From positions 40,116 through 104,115 of the forward strand of contig NZ_FMVJ01000016.1 in the NCBI RefSeq assembly GCF_900102135.1: a stretch of DNA of 64,000 nt, written 5' to 3'. The DNA is from Microvirga guangxiensis. GTDB lineage: Bacteria > Pseudomonadota > Alphaproteobacteria > Rhizobiales > Beijerinckiaceae. The notes under the pieces are model-generated. The model saw only the letters and a list, made by a program, of their open reading frames with translations, was not told the DNA's origin and ran no database searches. Made by a program: the position numbers and the translations under genes. This document shows positions 27,200 to 36,298 of the stretch, piece by piece; position 1 is the stretch's first letter; every line of letters starts with the position of its first letter.

Positions 27200-28282
27200 A
27201 TGACCGATCTCAATCAACTCGAACGTGACCTGCTTTCCCAGGTCGATGCCGCCGGCGATGAAGCGGCTCTCGAATCCGTGCGCGTTTCCGCGCTCGGCAA
27301 GAAGGGCTCCGTCTCCGAACTGCTGAAAACCCTCGGCGCCATGACGCCGGAGGAGCGGAAGGAGCGCGGCCCCCTCATCAACGGCCTGCGCGACAAGGTG
27401 CAGGGCGCGATTGCCGCCAAGAAGGAGACGCTCGCCGAGGCCGCTCTGAGCGCGCGCCTTTCCGCCGAGCGCATCGACGTGACGCTGCCCGTGCAGGAAG
27501 CGCCGGAGTCGCGCGGCCGCATCCACCCCATCAGCCAGGTGATCGAGGAACTCACGGCGATCTTCGCCGACATGGGCTTCTCCGTGGCCGAGGGGCCGGA
27601 TATCGAGACGGATTATCTCAACTTCACGGCACTGAACTTCCCCGTCGGCCACCCGGCCCGCGAGATGCACGACACCTTCTTCCTCGCCCCTGACGAGAAG
27701 GGCGAGCGCAAGCTGCTGCGCACGCACACCTCGCCGGTGCAGGTCCGTACCATGACCTCCAAGGCGCCGCCGATCCGCGTCATCATTCCGGGCCGCACCT
27801 ATCGCCACGACTCGGACCAGACGCACACGCCGATGTTCCATCAAGTGGAAGGCCTCGTCATCGACAAGCAGGCCAACATCGCGCACCTGAAGTGGATTCT
27901 CGAAGAGTTCTGCAAGGCGTTCTTCGAGGTCGATCAGGTGAAGATGCGCTTCCGCCCGTCGTTCTTCCCCTTCACGGAGCCGTCGGCCGAAGTCGACATC
28001 CAGTGCTCGCGCAAGGGCGGCGAGATCCGCTTCGGCGAGGGCACCGACTGGCTCGAAATTCTCGGCTGCGGCATGGTGCATCCGAACGTGCTGCGCAATT
28101 GCGGCATCGACCCGGACGAGTACCAGGGCTTCGCCTGGGGCATGGGCATCGACCGCATCGCGATGCTGAAATACGGCATGCCGGACCTGCGTCCGTTCTT
28201 CGAGGCCGATGTCCGCTGGCTGAACCATTACGGCTTCCGCCCGCTCGACATTCCGTCCCTCGTCGGCGGCCTGACTGCGTAA
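27200..28282 (+). CDS. pheS: Phenylalanine-tRNA ligase subunit alpha
   Basis: Catalytic alpha subunit of the alpha2-beta2 class II synthetase charging tRNA-Phe. The 360-residue protein has an N-terminal coiled coil that contacts tRNA, '[19 protein letters not shown]', motif 2 '[20 protein letters not shown]', the phenylalanine pocket '[18 protein letters not shown]', and motif 3 '[18 protein letters not shown]'. The ATG at 27200, preceded by AAGGGACCG, gives the normal N-terminus. It is 176 bases after rplT and 12 bases before pheT. The residue after the Phe pocket motif is normal, so no relaxed specificity is apparent. Confidence 0.98.
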   Translation: MTDLNQLERDLLSQVDAAGDEAALESVRVSALGKKGSVSELLKTLGAMTPEERKERGPLINGLRDKVQGAIAAKKETLAEAALSARLSAERIDVTLPVQEAPESRGRIHPISQVIEELTAIFADMGFSVAEGPDIETDYLNFTALNFPVGHPAREMHDTFFLAPDEKGERKLLRTHTSPVQVRTMTSKAPPIRVIIPGRTYRHDSDQTHTPMFHQVEGLVIDKQANIAHLKWILEEFCKAFFEVDQVKMRFRPSFFPFTEPSAEVDIQCSRKGGEIRFGEGTDWLEILGCGMVHPNVLRNCGIDPDEYQGFAWGMGIDRIAMLKYGMPDLRPFFEADVRWLNHYGFRPLDIPSLVGGLTA

Positions 28283-28294
28283 AGGAGAGCAATC

Positions 28295-30718
28295 ATGAAA
28301 TTCACCCTCTCCTGGCTCAAGGATCATCTTGAGACCACCGCGTCTCTCGACGAGATCGTGGAGACGCTCACGCGCATCGGCCTCGAGGTCGAAGGCGTCG
28401 AGGACAAGGCGAAGACGCTTGGCGCCTACATCAACGCCTATGTGATCTCCGCCGAGCAGCACCCCAATGCGGATCGGCTTCGCGTGTGCATGGTCGACAC
28501 CGGCGACGGCAAGCCCATTCAGGTCGTCTGCGGCGCCCCCAATGCGCGCACCGGCATGAAGAGCGTGTTCGCGCCTCCCGGCACCTATGTCCCGGGCAAG
28601 AACATCACGCTTGGCGTCGGCAATATTCGCGGCGTCGAGAGCGCGGGCATGCTGTGCTCGGCGGCAGAACTTGAAATCTCCGACGATCACGACGGTATCA
28701 TCGAGCTTCCCGAAGATGCTCCGGTAGGCGTGGCTTATGCGGCGTATGCAGGCCTCGACGATCCGGTGATCGAGATCAACCTCACGCCGAACCGTCCTGA
28801 TTGCACCTCGATCTTCGGCATCGCTCGCGATCTCGCGGCAGCGGGTCTGGGCACGCTGAAGGGCGGCGACGTTCCCGCCATTCAGGGCAAGGGCGCGTGC
28901 CCGGTTTCCGTGACGCTCGATTTCTCGGGCGAGGATGCGAAGCTCTGCCCGACCTTCGCGCTTCGCCTCGTGCGCGGCGTGAAGAACGGCCCGTCGCCGG
29001 AATGGATGCAGCGTCGTCTGCTGTCCATCGGCCTGCGCCCGATCAACGCGCTCGTCGACATCACCAACTACATCACCTTCGACCGTGGCCGTCCGCTGCA
29101 CGTGTTCGACGCCAAGAAGGTGAAGGGCAATCTCACCGTTCGCCGCGCGAAGGATGGCGAGGAGGTGCTGGCGCTCGACGGACGCACCTACAAGCTCGAT
29201 GCAGGCGCGGTGGTGATCGCCGATGAGAACGGCGTCGAATCCATCGCCGGCATCATGGGCGGCGAGCATTCGGGTTCGGATGAGAGCACCACCGATGTGC
29301 TCATCGAATCCGCGCTCTGGGATCCGCTGAACATAGCGCAGACCGGCCGCAAGCACGGCATCATCACCGATGCACGCTACCGCTTCGAGCGCGGCATCGA
29401 TCCGGCCTTCACGGTGCCGGGACTCGATCTCGCGACCAAGATGGTGATCGACCTCTGTGGCGGCGAGGCGAGCGAAGCCGTTGTGGCCGGTCAGGTTCCT
29501 GACACCACGCGCGTCATCGACTTCCCGTATTCGGAAGTGCCGCGCCTGACGGGCCTCGACGTGAAGCCTGCTGAATCGGAAGAGATCCTCAAGAAGCTCG
29601 GCTTCGAGGTTCAGGGCTCGGGCGAGCGCGTGAAGGTCACGCCGCCGTCCTGGCGTCCCGACATCGAGGGCAAGGCGGATCTCGTCGAAGAGGTGATCCG
29701 CATCGCTGGTGTCGACCGCATCGAGCCGCAACCGCTGCCGCGTCTCGAGGCGATTGTCGCAAAGCCGATCCTCACGCTCATCCAGAAGCGCACGCGCCTC
29801 TCGCGCCGTTCGCTGGCCGTGCGTGGATTGGTGGAGGCCGTCACGTGGTCGTTCATCTCGAAGGACGAGGCCGAACTCTTCGGCGGAGGCGATGCGCGCC
29901 TTGCGCTCGCCAACCCGATTGCGGCGGAACTCTCCGACATGCGTCCGTCCCTGTTGCCGGGCCTCCTGAAGGCGGCCCAGCGCAATGCGGATCGCGGGCT
30001 CGGCGATGTGGCACTCTTCGAGGTCGGCCAGACCTTCGCCTCCGATGAGCCGGAGGGCCAGTCGATCAAGGCTGCCGCCGTGCGTCGCGGAACGGCGCGT
30101 GCCGAGGGCGTGGGGCGTCACTGGAATGGCGGCGCCGAGAGCGTCGATGCGTTCGATGCCAAGGCGGATGTGCTGGCGCTTCTGGCGGCCCTCGGCATTC
30201 CGGCTGGTGGTCTGCAGATCGTCGCCGGTGGCCCGGCCTGGTTCCATCCCGGCCGTTCGGGCACGCTGCAATTCGGCCCCAAGAACATCGTCGGCGCGTT
30301 CGGCGAGGTGCACCCGAAGATCCTGAAGGCGCTCGACCTGAAGGGTCCGCTGGTCGCCTTCGAGCTCAATCTCGATGCGCTCCCGCCGCCCAAGGCGAAG
30401 CCCACCAAGATGAAGCCGAAGCTCTCGCTGCCCGATTTCCAGCCGCTCACCCGCGATTTCGCCTTCGTGGTCGGTCGCGATGTGGCGGCAGGCGACATCG
30501 TAAAAGCCGCTCAGGGCGCCGAGCGTCAGCTGATCGTGGGCGTCGACGTGTTCGACATCTACGAGGGCACGGGCATCGACCCGGACAAGAAGTCCGTCGC
30601 GATCGCCGTCACCCTCCAGCCGACGGAAAAGACGCTCACCGACGTGGAGATCGAGGCTGTGTCAGCCAAGATCGTCGCGGAAGTGTCGAAGAAGACCGGG
30701 GCGGTGCTGCGGTCGTAA
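28295..30718 (+). CDS. pheT: Phenylalanine-tRNA ligase subunit beta
   Basis: Beta subunit of phenylalanyl-tRNA synthetase, 807 residues, containing tRNA-binding and editing domains. Domains in order are an EMAP/OB-like tRNA-binding domain (about 40-150: '[20 protein letters not shown]', '[20 protein letters not shown]'), the B3/B4 editing core ('NPNRPDC'-type '[20 protein letters not shown]'), the B5 domain, a catalytic-like core, and a C-terminal FDX-ACB anticodon-binding domain ('[20 protein letters not shown]'). It follows pheS by 12 bases with AAAGGAG before its ATG. Length and domain order are normal. Confidence 0.97.
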   Translation: MKFTLSWLKDHLETTASLDEIVETLTRIGLEVEGVEDKAKTLGAYINAYVISAEQHPNADRLRVCMVDTGDGKPIQVVCGAPNARTGMKSVFAPPGTYVPGKNITLGVGNIRGVESAGMLCSAAELEISDDHDGIIELPEDAPVGVAYAAYAGLDDPVIEINLTPNRPDCTSIFGIARDLAAAGLGTLKGGDVPAIQGKGACPVSVTLDFSGEDAKLCPTFALRLVRGVKNGPSPEWMQRRLLSIGLRPINALVDITNYITFDRGRPLHVFDAKKVKGNLTVRRAKDGEEVLALDGRTYKLDAGAVVIADENGVESIAGIMGGEHSGSDESTTDVLIESALWDPLNIAQTGRKHGIITDARYRFERGIDPAFTVPGLDLATKMVIDLCGGEASEAVVAGQVPDTTRVIDFPYSEVPRLTGLDVKPAESEEILKKLGFEVQGSGERVKVTPPSWRPDIEGKADLVEEVIRIAGVDRIEPQPLPRLEAIVAKPILTLIQKRTRLSRRSLAVRGLVEAVTWSFISKDEAELFGGGDARLALANPIAAELSDMRPSLLPGLLKAAQRNADRGLGDVALFEVGQTFASDEPEGQSIKAAAVRRGTARAEGVGRHWNGGAESVDAFDAKADVLALLAALGIPAGGLQIVAGGPAWFHPGRSGTLQFGPKNIVGAFGEVHPKILKALDLKGPLVAFELNLDALPPPKAKPTKMKPKLSLPDFQPLTRDFAFVVGRDVAAGDIVKAAQGAERQLIVGVDVFDIYEGTGIDPDKKSVAIAVTLQPTEKTLTDVEIEAVSAKIVAEVSKKTGAVLRS

Positions 30719-30724
30719 CCAACT

Positions 30725-30827
30725 CGTCATCCCGGGGCCGCAAAGCGGAACCCGGGATCGTCCTCAGAATAAGGCGCTATACTCGTCTTACGATCCCGGA
30801 TCGCGGCCTTGCCGCGTCCGGGATGAC
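30725..30827. repeat. Dispersed palindromic repeat, paired inverted copies (copy 2)
   Basis: Two oppositely oriented units, 30725-30760 and 30791-30827, flank a 30-base spacer. The outer ends GTCATCCCGG and CCGGGATGAC are exact inverted repeats, so the whole 103 bases can fold into one long hairpin. It fills the gap between the convergent pheT and GIY-YIG genes. The layout resembles paired REP (BIME-like) elements. Confidence 0.75.
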
Positions 30828-30836
30828 TGCTTGGGA

Positions 30837-31130
30837 TTAAGGCACAAACTCTTCCGCCAAATCTCGCCATTCCGGATTCTCGCGCTCGATCAGCTCGACC
30901 TTCCACGCCCGCCACCATTTCTTGAGTTGTTTCTCGCGGGCAATCGCGGCCTCTGGGTTCTCAAAAACCTCAAAGTAAACTAGCCGATCCACATTGTATC
31001 GAGCCGTAAAGCCCGGAATGGCATGGGTCTTGTGCTCGAACACCCGTTTATGCAGGTCGCTTGTGACTCCGACATAAAGCGGGCCGTCCTTTCGCGTCGC
31101 CAGAATGTAGACGTAAAAGGCCTCAGCCAT
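30837..31130 (-). CDS. GIY-YIG nuclease family protein
   Basis: 97-residue single-domain protein of the UPF0213/YhbQ-like group. The GIY-YIG core is visible as 'FYVYIL' and 'LYVGVTSDLHKRVFEHK', with the catalytic-type Arg, and 'IAREKQLKKWWRAWKVELIE' in the second half carrying the metal-site Glu. Family members may nick DNA; roles are poorly known. Such small genes are often found next to dispersed repeats in rhizobial genomes, as here (repeats on both sides). Its ATG at 31130 overlaps the end of the moeB-like gene by eight bases. Confidence 0.87.
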   Translation of the reverse strand: MAEAFYVYILATRKDGPLYVGVTSDLHKRVFEHKTHAIPGFTARYNVDRLVYFEVFENPEAAIAREKQLKKWWRAWKVELIERENPEWRDLAEEFVP

Positions 31131-31959
31131 CCGCGAACTTTCCAGGCGATCCCGGATCTTCGCTGCGCTCCGTCCGGGACGACGCCGCAGAGCGGCCATT
31201 CAGCGGGTTCCCTTCATCCCATCCGTAGCGGACCGTGTCGAAGCGCATCCCCCGCGCATCGACCATCAGGAGCCTCCCGACGAGGCTCTCCCCGAAGCCC
31301 ACGATCTCGCGGGTCACTTCCATCGCCATCAGGCTCCCCATCACCCCGGCCAAAGCCCCGATGATCCCGGCCTCAGCACAGGTAGGGACCGCGCCCGGCG
31401 GAGGTGGGGAGGGGAACAGGCAGCGATAGGTGGGGTTCGGCCTGCCATCCGGTCCGGTTTCATGGGCGCGAATCGTGGTCAGGTATCCATCGAACTGGCC
31501 CAGGGCGGCCGTCACCAGGGGCTTTTTTTCGTAAAAGCAGGCATCCGAGACCGCATAACGGGTGTCGAAATTGTCCGACCCGTCGGCGACGATGTCGTAG
31601 CGGGCGATCAGTTCCCGGGCATTGTCCGGGGTCACGCGCAGGTCATGGGCTTCTGCCCTAACGTGAGGGTTGAGGCGCAGCATGGCCCTGGCTGCGCTTT
31701 CCACCTTCAGCAGCCCGATGTCGGGGGTTCCATGAATCACCTGACGCTGCAGGTTGGACAGGGACACCACGTCGTTGTCGACGAGGCCGATGGTGCCCAC
31801 GCCCGCAGCCGTCAGGTATTGGATCAGGGGCGCGCCCAGACCCCCGGCGCCGATCACGAGCACGCGAGCGGCCTTGAGCCTCGATTGTCCCGGTCCCCCA
31901 ACGTCTCTCAGGACCAGGTGGCGGGCGTAGCGGTCGATTTCATCCGGATTCAGAGCCAT
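31123..31959 (-). CDS. HesA/MoeB/ThiF family adenylyltransferase, lacking the usual zinc cysteines
   Basis: E1-like enzyme that adenylates the C-terminal glycine of a ubiquitin-like sulfur carrier (MoaD or ThiS). The 278-residue protein has the nucleotide motif 'VIGAGGLGAP' (about residues 35-44), 'LVDNDVVSLSNLQRQVIH' with the Arg finger, and 'VADGSDNFDTRYAVSD'. The first zinc pair of MoeB (CYRC) reads Thr-Tyr-Arg-Cys here. The second C-x2-C pair near the C-terminus is absent, so the structural zinc seems lost. The last ~22 residues ('SAASSRTERSEDPGSPGKF') are encoded by a copy of the dispersed palindromic repeat. MoeB is the likeliest role, but ThiF cannot be excluded. Confidence 0.82.
   Translation of the reverse strand: MALNPDEIDRYARHLVLRDVGGPGQSRLKAARVLVIGAGGLGAPLIQYLTAAGVGTIGLVDNDVVSLSNLQRQVIHGTPDIGLLKVESAARAMLRLNPHVRAEAHDLRVTPDNARELIARYDIVADGSDNFDTRYAVSDACFYEKKPLVTAALGQFDGYLTTIRAHETGPDGRPNPTYRCLFPSPPPPGAVPTCAEAGIIGALAGVMGSLMAMEVTREIVGFGESLVGRLLMVDARGMRFDTVRYGWDEGNPLNGRSAASSRTERSEDPGSPGKFADG
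31148..31183. repeat. Dispersed palindromic repeat, copy 3 (inside the moeB-like coding sequence)
   Basis: On the minus strand this stretch matches copy 5 at 62278-62314 with about two differences (CGTCGTCCCGGACGG versus CGTCTTCCCGGACGA, then the shared GCGCAGCGAAGATCCGGGATC). It is in frame within the 3' end of the moeB-like gene. Confidence 0.75.
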
Positions 31960-32111
31960 GGTGCGACCTTAAGGCCAAGGGTTTAGGTATCAACTATCCC
32001 CTGAATGAAAATAACATCCCGCTTGACAGGGACCTTGGCGTCATGACCCTTCCCATGCCATCGTCAAGGGGCAACCGGAACCAATCCGGCGTCAGACAGG
32101 GAACAATGCCG

Positions 32112-33116
32112 ATGACAATCACCAAGTTCGGCCTCGCGCTCGCGGGCCTCGCCTTCTCCGCCACGGCTGCCTTCGCGCAGCAGGCGGCCTTCAAGCCCGC
32201 CATCGTCTATGATCTGGGCGGCAAATTCGACAAATCCTTCAACGAGGGCGTCTATACGGGCGCCGAGAAGTTCAAGAAGGATACGGGCACCGAATACCGC
32301 GACTTCGAACCCCAGAACGACGCCCAGCGCGAGCAGGCCCTGCGCCGCTTCGCCCGCGACGGCTTCTCGCCGATCGTGGCCGTTGGCTTCTCTCAGGAAA
32401 CCGCGCTGAAGAAGGTGGCCGAGGAGTTTCCGAACACCAAGTTCGCCATCATCGATGCCGTGGTCGAGAAGCCGAACGTGCAGTCCGTCGTGTTCAAGGA
32501 GCACGAGGGCTCGTTCCTGGTCGGCCTTCTGGCCGCCAAGGCCTCCAAGTCCGGCAAGGTGGGCTTCGTGGGCGGCATGGACATCCCGCTCATCCGCAAG
32601 TTCGCCTGCGGCTACGTCCAGGGCGTCAAGTACGCCAACAAGGACGCCGAGGTGTTCCAGAACATGACCGGCACCACGGGTGCTGCCTGGAACGACCCTG
32701 TGAAGGGCGGCGAACTCGCCAAGGGCCAGATCTCCCGCGGTGCGGACGTGGTCTATCATGCGGCCGGCGGCACGGGCATCGGCGTGATGCGCGCCACCGT
32801 TGACGCAGGCAAGCTCGGCATTGGCGTCGACTCCAACCAGAACGGCCTGCATCCGGGCAAGATGCTGACCTCCATGGTCAAGCGCGTGGACGTGGCCACC
32901 TACAACGCCTTCGACCAGGCCAAGAAGAACACCTTCAAGGCCGGCGTCTCGGTTCTCGGCCTAGCCGAGGATGGCGTGGCCTGGGCTCTCGACGACAACA
33001 ACAAGTCGCTGATCACCGCCGACATGAAGGCCGCCGCCGACAAGGCCGCCGCCGACATCAAGTCCGGCGCCATCAAGGTCCACGACTACATGTCGGACTC
33101 CAAGTGCCCGATGTAA
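32112..33116 (+). CDS. BMP family ABC transporter substrate-binding protein (nucleoside type)
   Basis: Periplasmic binding protein of the BMP/PnrA family, whose characterised members bind purine nucleosides or other nucleosides. The 334-residue precursor has a Sec signal ('MTITKFGLALAGLAFSATAA', then 'FAQQ'). The mature protein has 'AIVYDLGGKFDKSFNEGVYT', 'VAVGFSQETALKKVAEEFPN', 'GKVGFVGGMDIPLIRKFACG' and 'AGGTGIGVMRATVDAGKLGI', all BMP-domain landmarks. The ATG at 32112 sits nine bases after AGGGA; an ATG at 32106 is too close. The genes downstream (ATPase, permeases, cdd, punA, deoC, deoA) strongly suggest nucleosides as ligands. A strong hairpin follows it. Confidence 0.92.
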   Translation: MTITKFGLALAGLAFSATAAFAQQAAFKPAIVYDLGGKFDKSFNEGVYTGAEKFKKDTGTEYRDFEPQNDAQREQALRRFARDGFSPIVAVGFSQETALKKVAEEFPNTKFAIIDAVVEKPNVQSVVFKEHEGSFLVGLLAAKASKSGKVGFVGGMDIPLIRKFACGYVQGVKYANKDAEVFQNMTGTTGAAWNDPVKGGELAKGQISRGADVVYHAAGGTGIGVMRATVDAGKLGIGVDSNQNGLHPGKMLTSMVKRVDVATYNAFDQAKKNTFKAGVSVLGLAEDGVAWALDDNNKSLITADMKAAADKAAADIKSGAIKVHDYMSDSKCPM

Positions 33117-33131
33117 GCTGAGGCTTCGATC

Positions 33132-33176
33132 CGGCCGCAGGCTCCCAGGATAAGGGCCTGCGGCCGTTTCCGTTTT
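33132..33176 (+). terminator. Stem-loop with T-rich tail after the BMP binding-protein gene
   Basis: Eleven-base-pair perfect stem CGGCCGCAGGC/GCCTGCGGCCG with a 13-base loop, then TTTCCGTTTT. It probably ends most transcripts after the binding-protein gene, so that this subunit is made in excess over the membrane components. Confidence 0.75.
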
Positions 33177-33240
33177 AAGGTTTATGCGTTTTCCGATAAG
33201 ATCCGCCTTCTCTTCCGTGCCGGACAACCCCTAGAGGCCG

Positions 33241-34764
33241 ATGTCTCCCGCCATTGAACTCATCGCCATCAACAAGAGCTTCGGTGCTGTTCACGCCAAC
33301 AAGGATGTGAACCTGAGTGTCGAGCGCGGTACGATCCACGGCATCGTCGGCGAGAACGGTGCAGGCAAATCGACACTCATGTCGATCCTCTACGGCTTCT
33401 ACGAGGCGGATTCCGGCGAGATCCGCGTGAGCGGGAAGCCGACCCGGATCCGCTCCTCCAACGATGCGATCAATGCGGGCATCGGCATGGTTCACCAGCA
33501 CTTCATGCTGGTCGAGCCGCTCACCGTGGTCGAGAACGTAATGCTCGGCGCCGAAGGCGGCGCCATGCTGCGCGCAGGCGAGGCCAAGGTCCGCAAGGAG
33601 CTTGCGCGGCTGGCCAAGGATTACGGCCTCGAGATCGACGTGGATGCCACCGTCGCCGAACTCTCCGTCGGCCTCCAGCAGCGCGTTGAAATTCTCAAAG
33701 CCCTTTATCGCGGTGCGGACACTCTCATCCTCGACGAGCCCACCGCCGTGCTCACCCCGCCTGAGGCCGATGCGCTGTTCGAATTGCTGCGTTCGCTGAA
33801 GCAGCAGGGCAAGACCGTCATTCTCATCACCCACAAGCTGCGCGAGATCATGGCGATCACCGATCGCGTATCGGTCATGCGACGCGGCGAGATGGTGGCG
33901 ACCGTCGAGACCGCGAACACGTCGCCTCCCGAACTCGCCGAGCTGATGGTGGGACGCCGCGTGCTGCTGCGCGTCGAGAAGACCGAGAAGGCGCCGGGCG
34001 CTCCCATGCTCGAGGTTCAGAACCTGTCCGTCGTCGATGCGCGCGGCGTGCTGCGCGTCGCCGATGCCTCGCTCACCGTTCATGCGGGCGAGATCGTCGG
34101 CATTGCGGGCGTTGCCGGCAACGGGCAGAGCGAGCTTCTCGAAGCCATTGCGGGCATGCGCCGCCCTGTGCTCGGCTCCGTCCGCTTCGAGGGGCAGAAT
34201 ATCGGCGCTGCCGACCATAATCCGCATCAGATGCGCAAGCTCGGGCTGCTGCATGTACCGGAAGACCGGCTGCGCATGGGGCTCGTCCCGGCGTTCCCCG
34301 CTTTCGAGAGCGCGATCCTCGGCTTCAGCGAAGAACCGCAGCTCGGGTGCGGCCCCATCCTGGATCACGATCGTCTCGTCGCCGATCTCGCCAGGAAGAT
34401 GGAGCAATACGATGTGCGCCCGCCTGCGCCGCGCCTGAAGACATCGAACTTCTCCGGCGGCAATCAGCAGAAGATCGTGCTGGCGCGAGAGATCGAACGG
34501 AATCCGAAGGTGCTCCTCGTCGGCCAGCCGACGCGCGGCGTGGATATCGGCGCCATCGAGTTCATCCATCGCCGTCTCATTGCGCTGCGCGATGCGGGCG
34601 TGGGCATTCTGCTGGTGTCGGTGGAGCTCGATGAAATCATGCATCTGTCGGATCGTATTCTCACCATGTGCGGCGGCAAGATCACCGGCGAGCGCAAGGC
34701 GTCCGAGACGAATGAGCAGGATCTCGGCCTGCTCATGGCCGGCGTGACGGACGAGGCCGCCTGA
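33241..34764 (+). CDS. Nucleoside-type ABC transporter ATP-binding protein (two ATPase domains)
   Basis: 507-residue double ATPase of the RbsA/NupA kind, powering the BMP-dependent importer. The first domain has Walker A 'GENGAGKSTLMSILYG' and Walker B 'TLILDEPTAVLTPPEADALF', with the signature region 'LSVGLQQRVEILKALYRGAD'. The second domain has a degenerate Walker A 'GVAGNGQSELLEA', the signature 'FSGGNQQKIVLAREIERNPK', and Walker B 'VLLVGQPTRGVDIGAIEFIH'. The 'GQPTRGVD' form (instead of DEPTRG) marks the nucleoside/BMP subfamily. Its stop overlaps the start of the VOC gene by one base (TGATG). Confidence 0.95.
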   Translation: MSPAIELIAINKSFGAVHANKDVNLSVERGTIHGIVGENGAGKSTLMSILYGFYEADSGEIRVSGKPTRIRSSNDAINAGIGMVHQHFMLVEPLTVVENVMLGAEGGAMLRAGEAKVRKELARLAKDYGLEIDVDATVAELSVGLQQRVEILKALYRGADTLILDEPTAVLTPPEADALFELLRSLKQQGKTVILITHKLREIMAITDRVSVMRRGEMVATVETANTSPPELAELMVGRRVLLRVEKTEKAPGAPMLEVQNLSVVDARGVLRVADASLTVHAGEIVGIAGVAGNGQSELLEAIAGMRRPVLGSVRFEGQNIGAADHNPHQMRKLGLLHVPEDRLRMGLVPAFPAFESAILGFSEEPQLGCGPILDHDRLVADLARKMEQYDVRPPAPRLKTSNFSGGNQQKIVLAREIERNPKVLLVGQPTRGVDIGAIEFIHRRLIALRDAGVGILLVSVELDEIMHLSDRILTMCGGKITGERKASETNEQDLGLLMAGVTDEAA

Positions 34765-35198
34765 TGCAGCCGCGATTGTCGCTCGTCACGCTGGGTGTTG
34801 CGGATCTGGCAAAGTCACGCACCTTCTACGAATCCTGGGGCTGGAAGGCATCGTCCGCCAGCCAGCCGAGCGTCGCGTTCTATCAGGCGAACGGGCTCGC
34901 CCTCGCGCTCTTCGGACGTGCCGATCTCGCCAAGGATGCCGGTGTCGAGGACAAGCCCACCGGCTTTGCCGCCATCACACTTGCCTACAATACGCGTTCC
35001 AAAAGTGAGGCGGACGACGTGTATGCCCGCGCCATCGCCGCGGGCGCGCGTCCCGTGAAGCCGTTGCAGGATGTGTTCTGGGGTGGCTACTCGGGTTATT
35101 TCGCCGATCCTGACGGGCACCTCTGGGAGGTTGCCTGGAATCCCTCATTCCCCATCGACGAACAGGGCCACCTGTTTCTGCCGGATAGTTCGACGTGA
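34764..35198 (+). CDS. VOC family protein (glyoxalase/bleomycin-resistance fold) embedded in the importer operon
   Basis: 144-residue protein of the vicinal-oxygen-chelate superfamily: two beta-alpha-beta-beta-beta repeats, the first starting 'LSLVTLGVADLAKSRTFYES', the second ending 'GYFADPDGHLWEVAWNPSF'. The Glu of 'LWEVAWNP' is a usual metal ligand; the matching His is not clear, so catalytic activity is uncertain. Its start overlaps the ATPase stop by one base and its stop overlaps the permease GTG by four bases. It is therefore translationally coupled into the transporter operon. Function is unknown; handling of a reactive aldehyde or imported ligand is only conjecture. Confidence 0.88.
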   Translation: MQPRLSLVTLGVADLAKSRTFYESWGWKASSASQPSVAFYQANGLALALFGRADLAKDAGVEDKPTGFAAITLAYNTRSKSEADDVYARAIAAGARPVKPLQDVFWGGYSGYFADPDGHLWEVAWNPSFPIDEQGHLFLPDSST

Positions 35199-36298
35199 GT
35201 GCTCCCATCGAAATGCCCAAATGGGCCGACACGATTCTCGTCCCCGCTGTTTCCGTCGTCACAGCGTTTTTGATCGCAGGCCTCGTGGTGCTCAGCATCG
35301 GCGAGAATCCGCTGACGGCGACACGCTATCTGCTTCAGGGCAGTCTGGGCACGGGCGAGGGGCTTGGTTTCACCCTGTTCTACGCGACGGACTTCATCTT
35401 CGTCGGATTGGCGGTGGCGGTGGCCTATCACGCGGGCCTCTTCAACATCGGCGGCGAAGGCCAGGCGACGCTGGCGGGATTAGGCATCGCGCTCGCGCTC
35501 AACAACCTCCCGTTCCTGCCGGGCTTCCTGCTGATCCCCATCGGCATTCTCGCGGCCGCCGCCTTCGGCGCGGCCTGGGCTGCGATCCCCGGTTACCTGC
35601 AGGCCAAGCGCGGCAGCCACATCGTGATCACCACGATCATGTTCAACTGGCTCGCAAGCGTGCTGATCGTCTATCTCCTCGTGAACGTGCTGCGCGAGCC
35701 GCAATCCATGAGCCCGGAAACGCGCGCCTTCCCCGAGGCTTCGCAGATTCCCTTCATGCATGATGTGTTCGCCTGGTTCGGCGTGACCATTCCGGCCTCG
35801 CAGCTCAACCTCACTCTCGTGCTGGCGTTGATCTCGGCCTATCTGATCTGGCTGCTGATCTACCGCTCGCGTCTCGGCTACGCGATCCGCGTCGTCGGCT
35901 CCAATCCCACGGCTGCGGTCTATGCGGGCATTTCGCCGGCGCGCATCATCATCATCGCCATGGTGCTCTCGGGCGCGCTCGCAGGCGGCTTGGCCGTCAA
36001 CGAGCTGATGGGTTATCAGCACCGCCTGCTCCTTGAGTTCACCTCCGGCTACGGCTTCGTCGGTATCGCCGTCGCGCTCATGGGGCGCGCGCATCCGGTC
36101 GGCATCATCCTGGCATCGCTCCTGTTCGGCATTCTCTATCAGGGCGGCGCGGAACTCGCCTTCGAGCAGCCTGCCATCACCCGCGACATGGTGGTGGTGA
36201 TCGGGGGCATCATCATTCTGTTTGCGGGCGCTCTGGACGGCCTCTTCCGCCGTCTCGTGGCGCATCTGCTGTCGCGTCCGAAGCTGGCGGGAGCATGA
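35195..36298 (+). CDS. ABC transporter permease (nucleoside/BMP type, first permease)
   Basis: Inner-membrane permease of 367 residues, about eight to ten helices, of the BPD_transp_2 superfamily. Landmarks are 'YATDFIFVGLAVAVAYHAGL' followed by 'FNIGGEGQATLAGLG', and 'LGYAIRVVGSNPTAAVYAGI', the family coupling loop. The start is a GTG at 35195 inside the VOC gene's stop (GTGA). It pairs with the next gene to form the channel. 'FNIGGEGQ' is the hallmark of YufP/NupP-type nucleoside permeases. Confidence 0.94.
   Translation: MSAPIEMPKWADTILVPAVSVVTAFLIAGLVVLSIGENPLTATRYLLQGSLGTGEGLGFTLFYATDFIFVGLAVAVAYHAGLFNIGGEGQATLAGLGIALALNNLPFLPGFLLIPIGILAAAAFGAAWAAIPGYLQAKRGSHIVITTIMFNWLASVLIVYLLVNVLREPQSMSPETRAFPEASQIPFMHDVFAWFGVTIPASQLNLTLVLALISAYLIWLLIYRSRLGYAIRVVGSNPTAAVYAGISPARIIIIAMVLSGALAGGLAVNELMGYQHRLLLEFTSGYGFVGIAVALMGRAHPVGIILASLLFGILYQGGAELAFEQPAITRDMVVVIGGIIILFAGALDGLFRRLVAHLLSRPKLAGA

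Noticed and set aside
27020..30313. A 1097-codon open frame on the minus strand opposite pheST
   Set aside because: It is the antisense shadow of GC-rich pheS and pheT, which have full family motifs. The shadow protein is His/Arg/Asp-rich without recognisable domains.
30837..31130. The GIY-YIG gene as part of a homing endonuclease or mobile element
   Set aside because: At 97 residues it is a stand-alone UPF0213-like protein, common in bacteria, with no intron, intein or target-site features around it. The flanking repeats are noted separately.
32023..32028. TTGACA as a -35 box before the nucleoside importer
   Set aside because: No acceptable -10 box is found 16-18 bases downstream, so I did not list it as a promoter.
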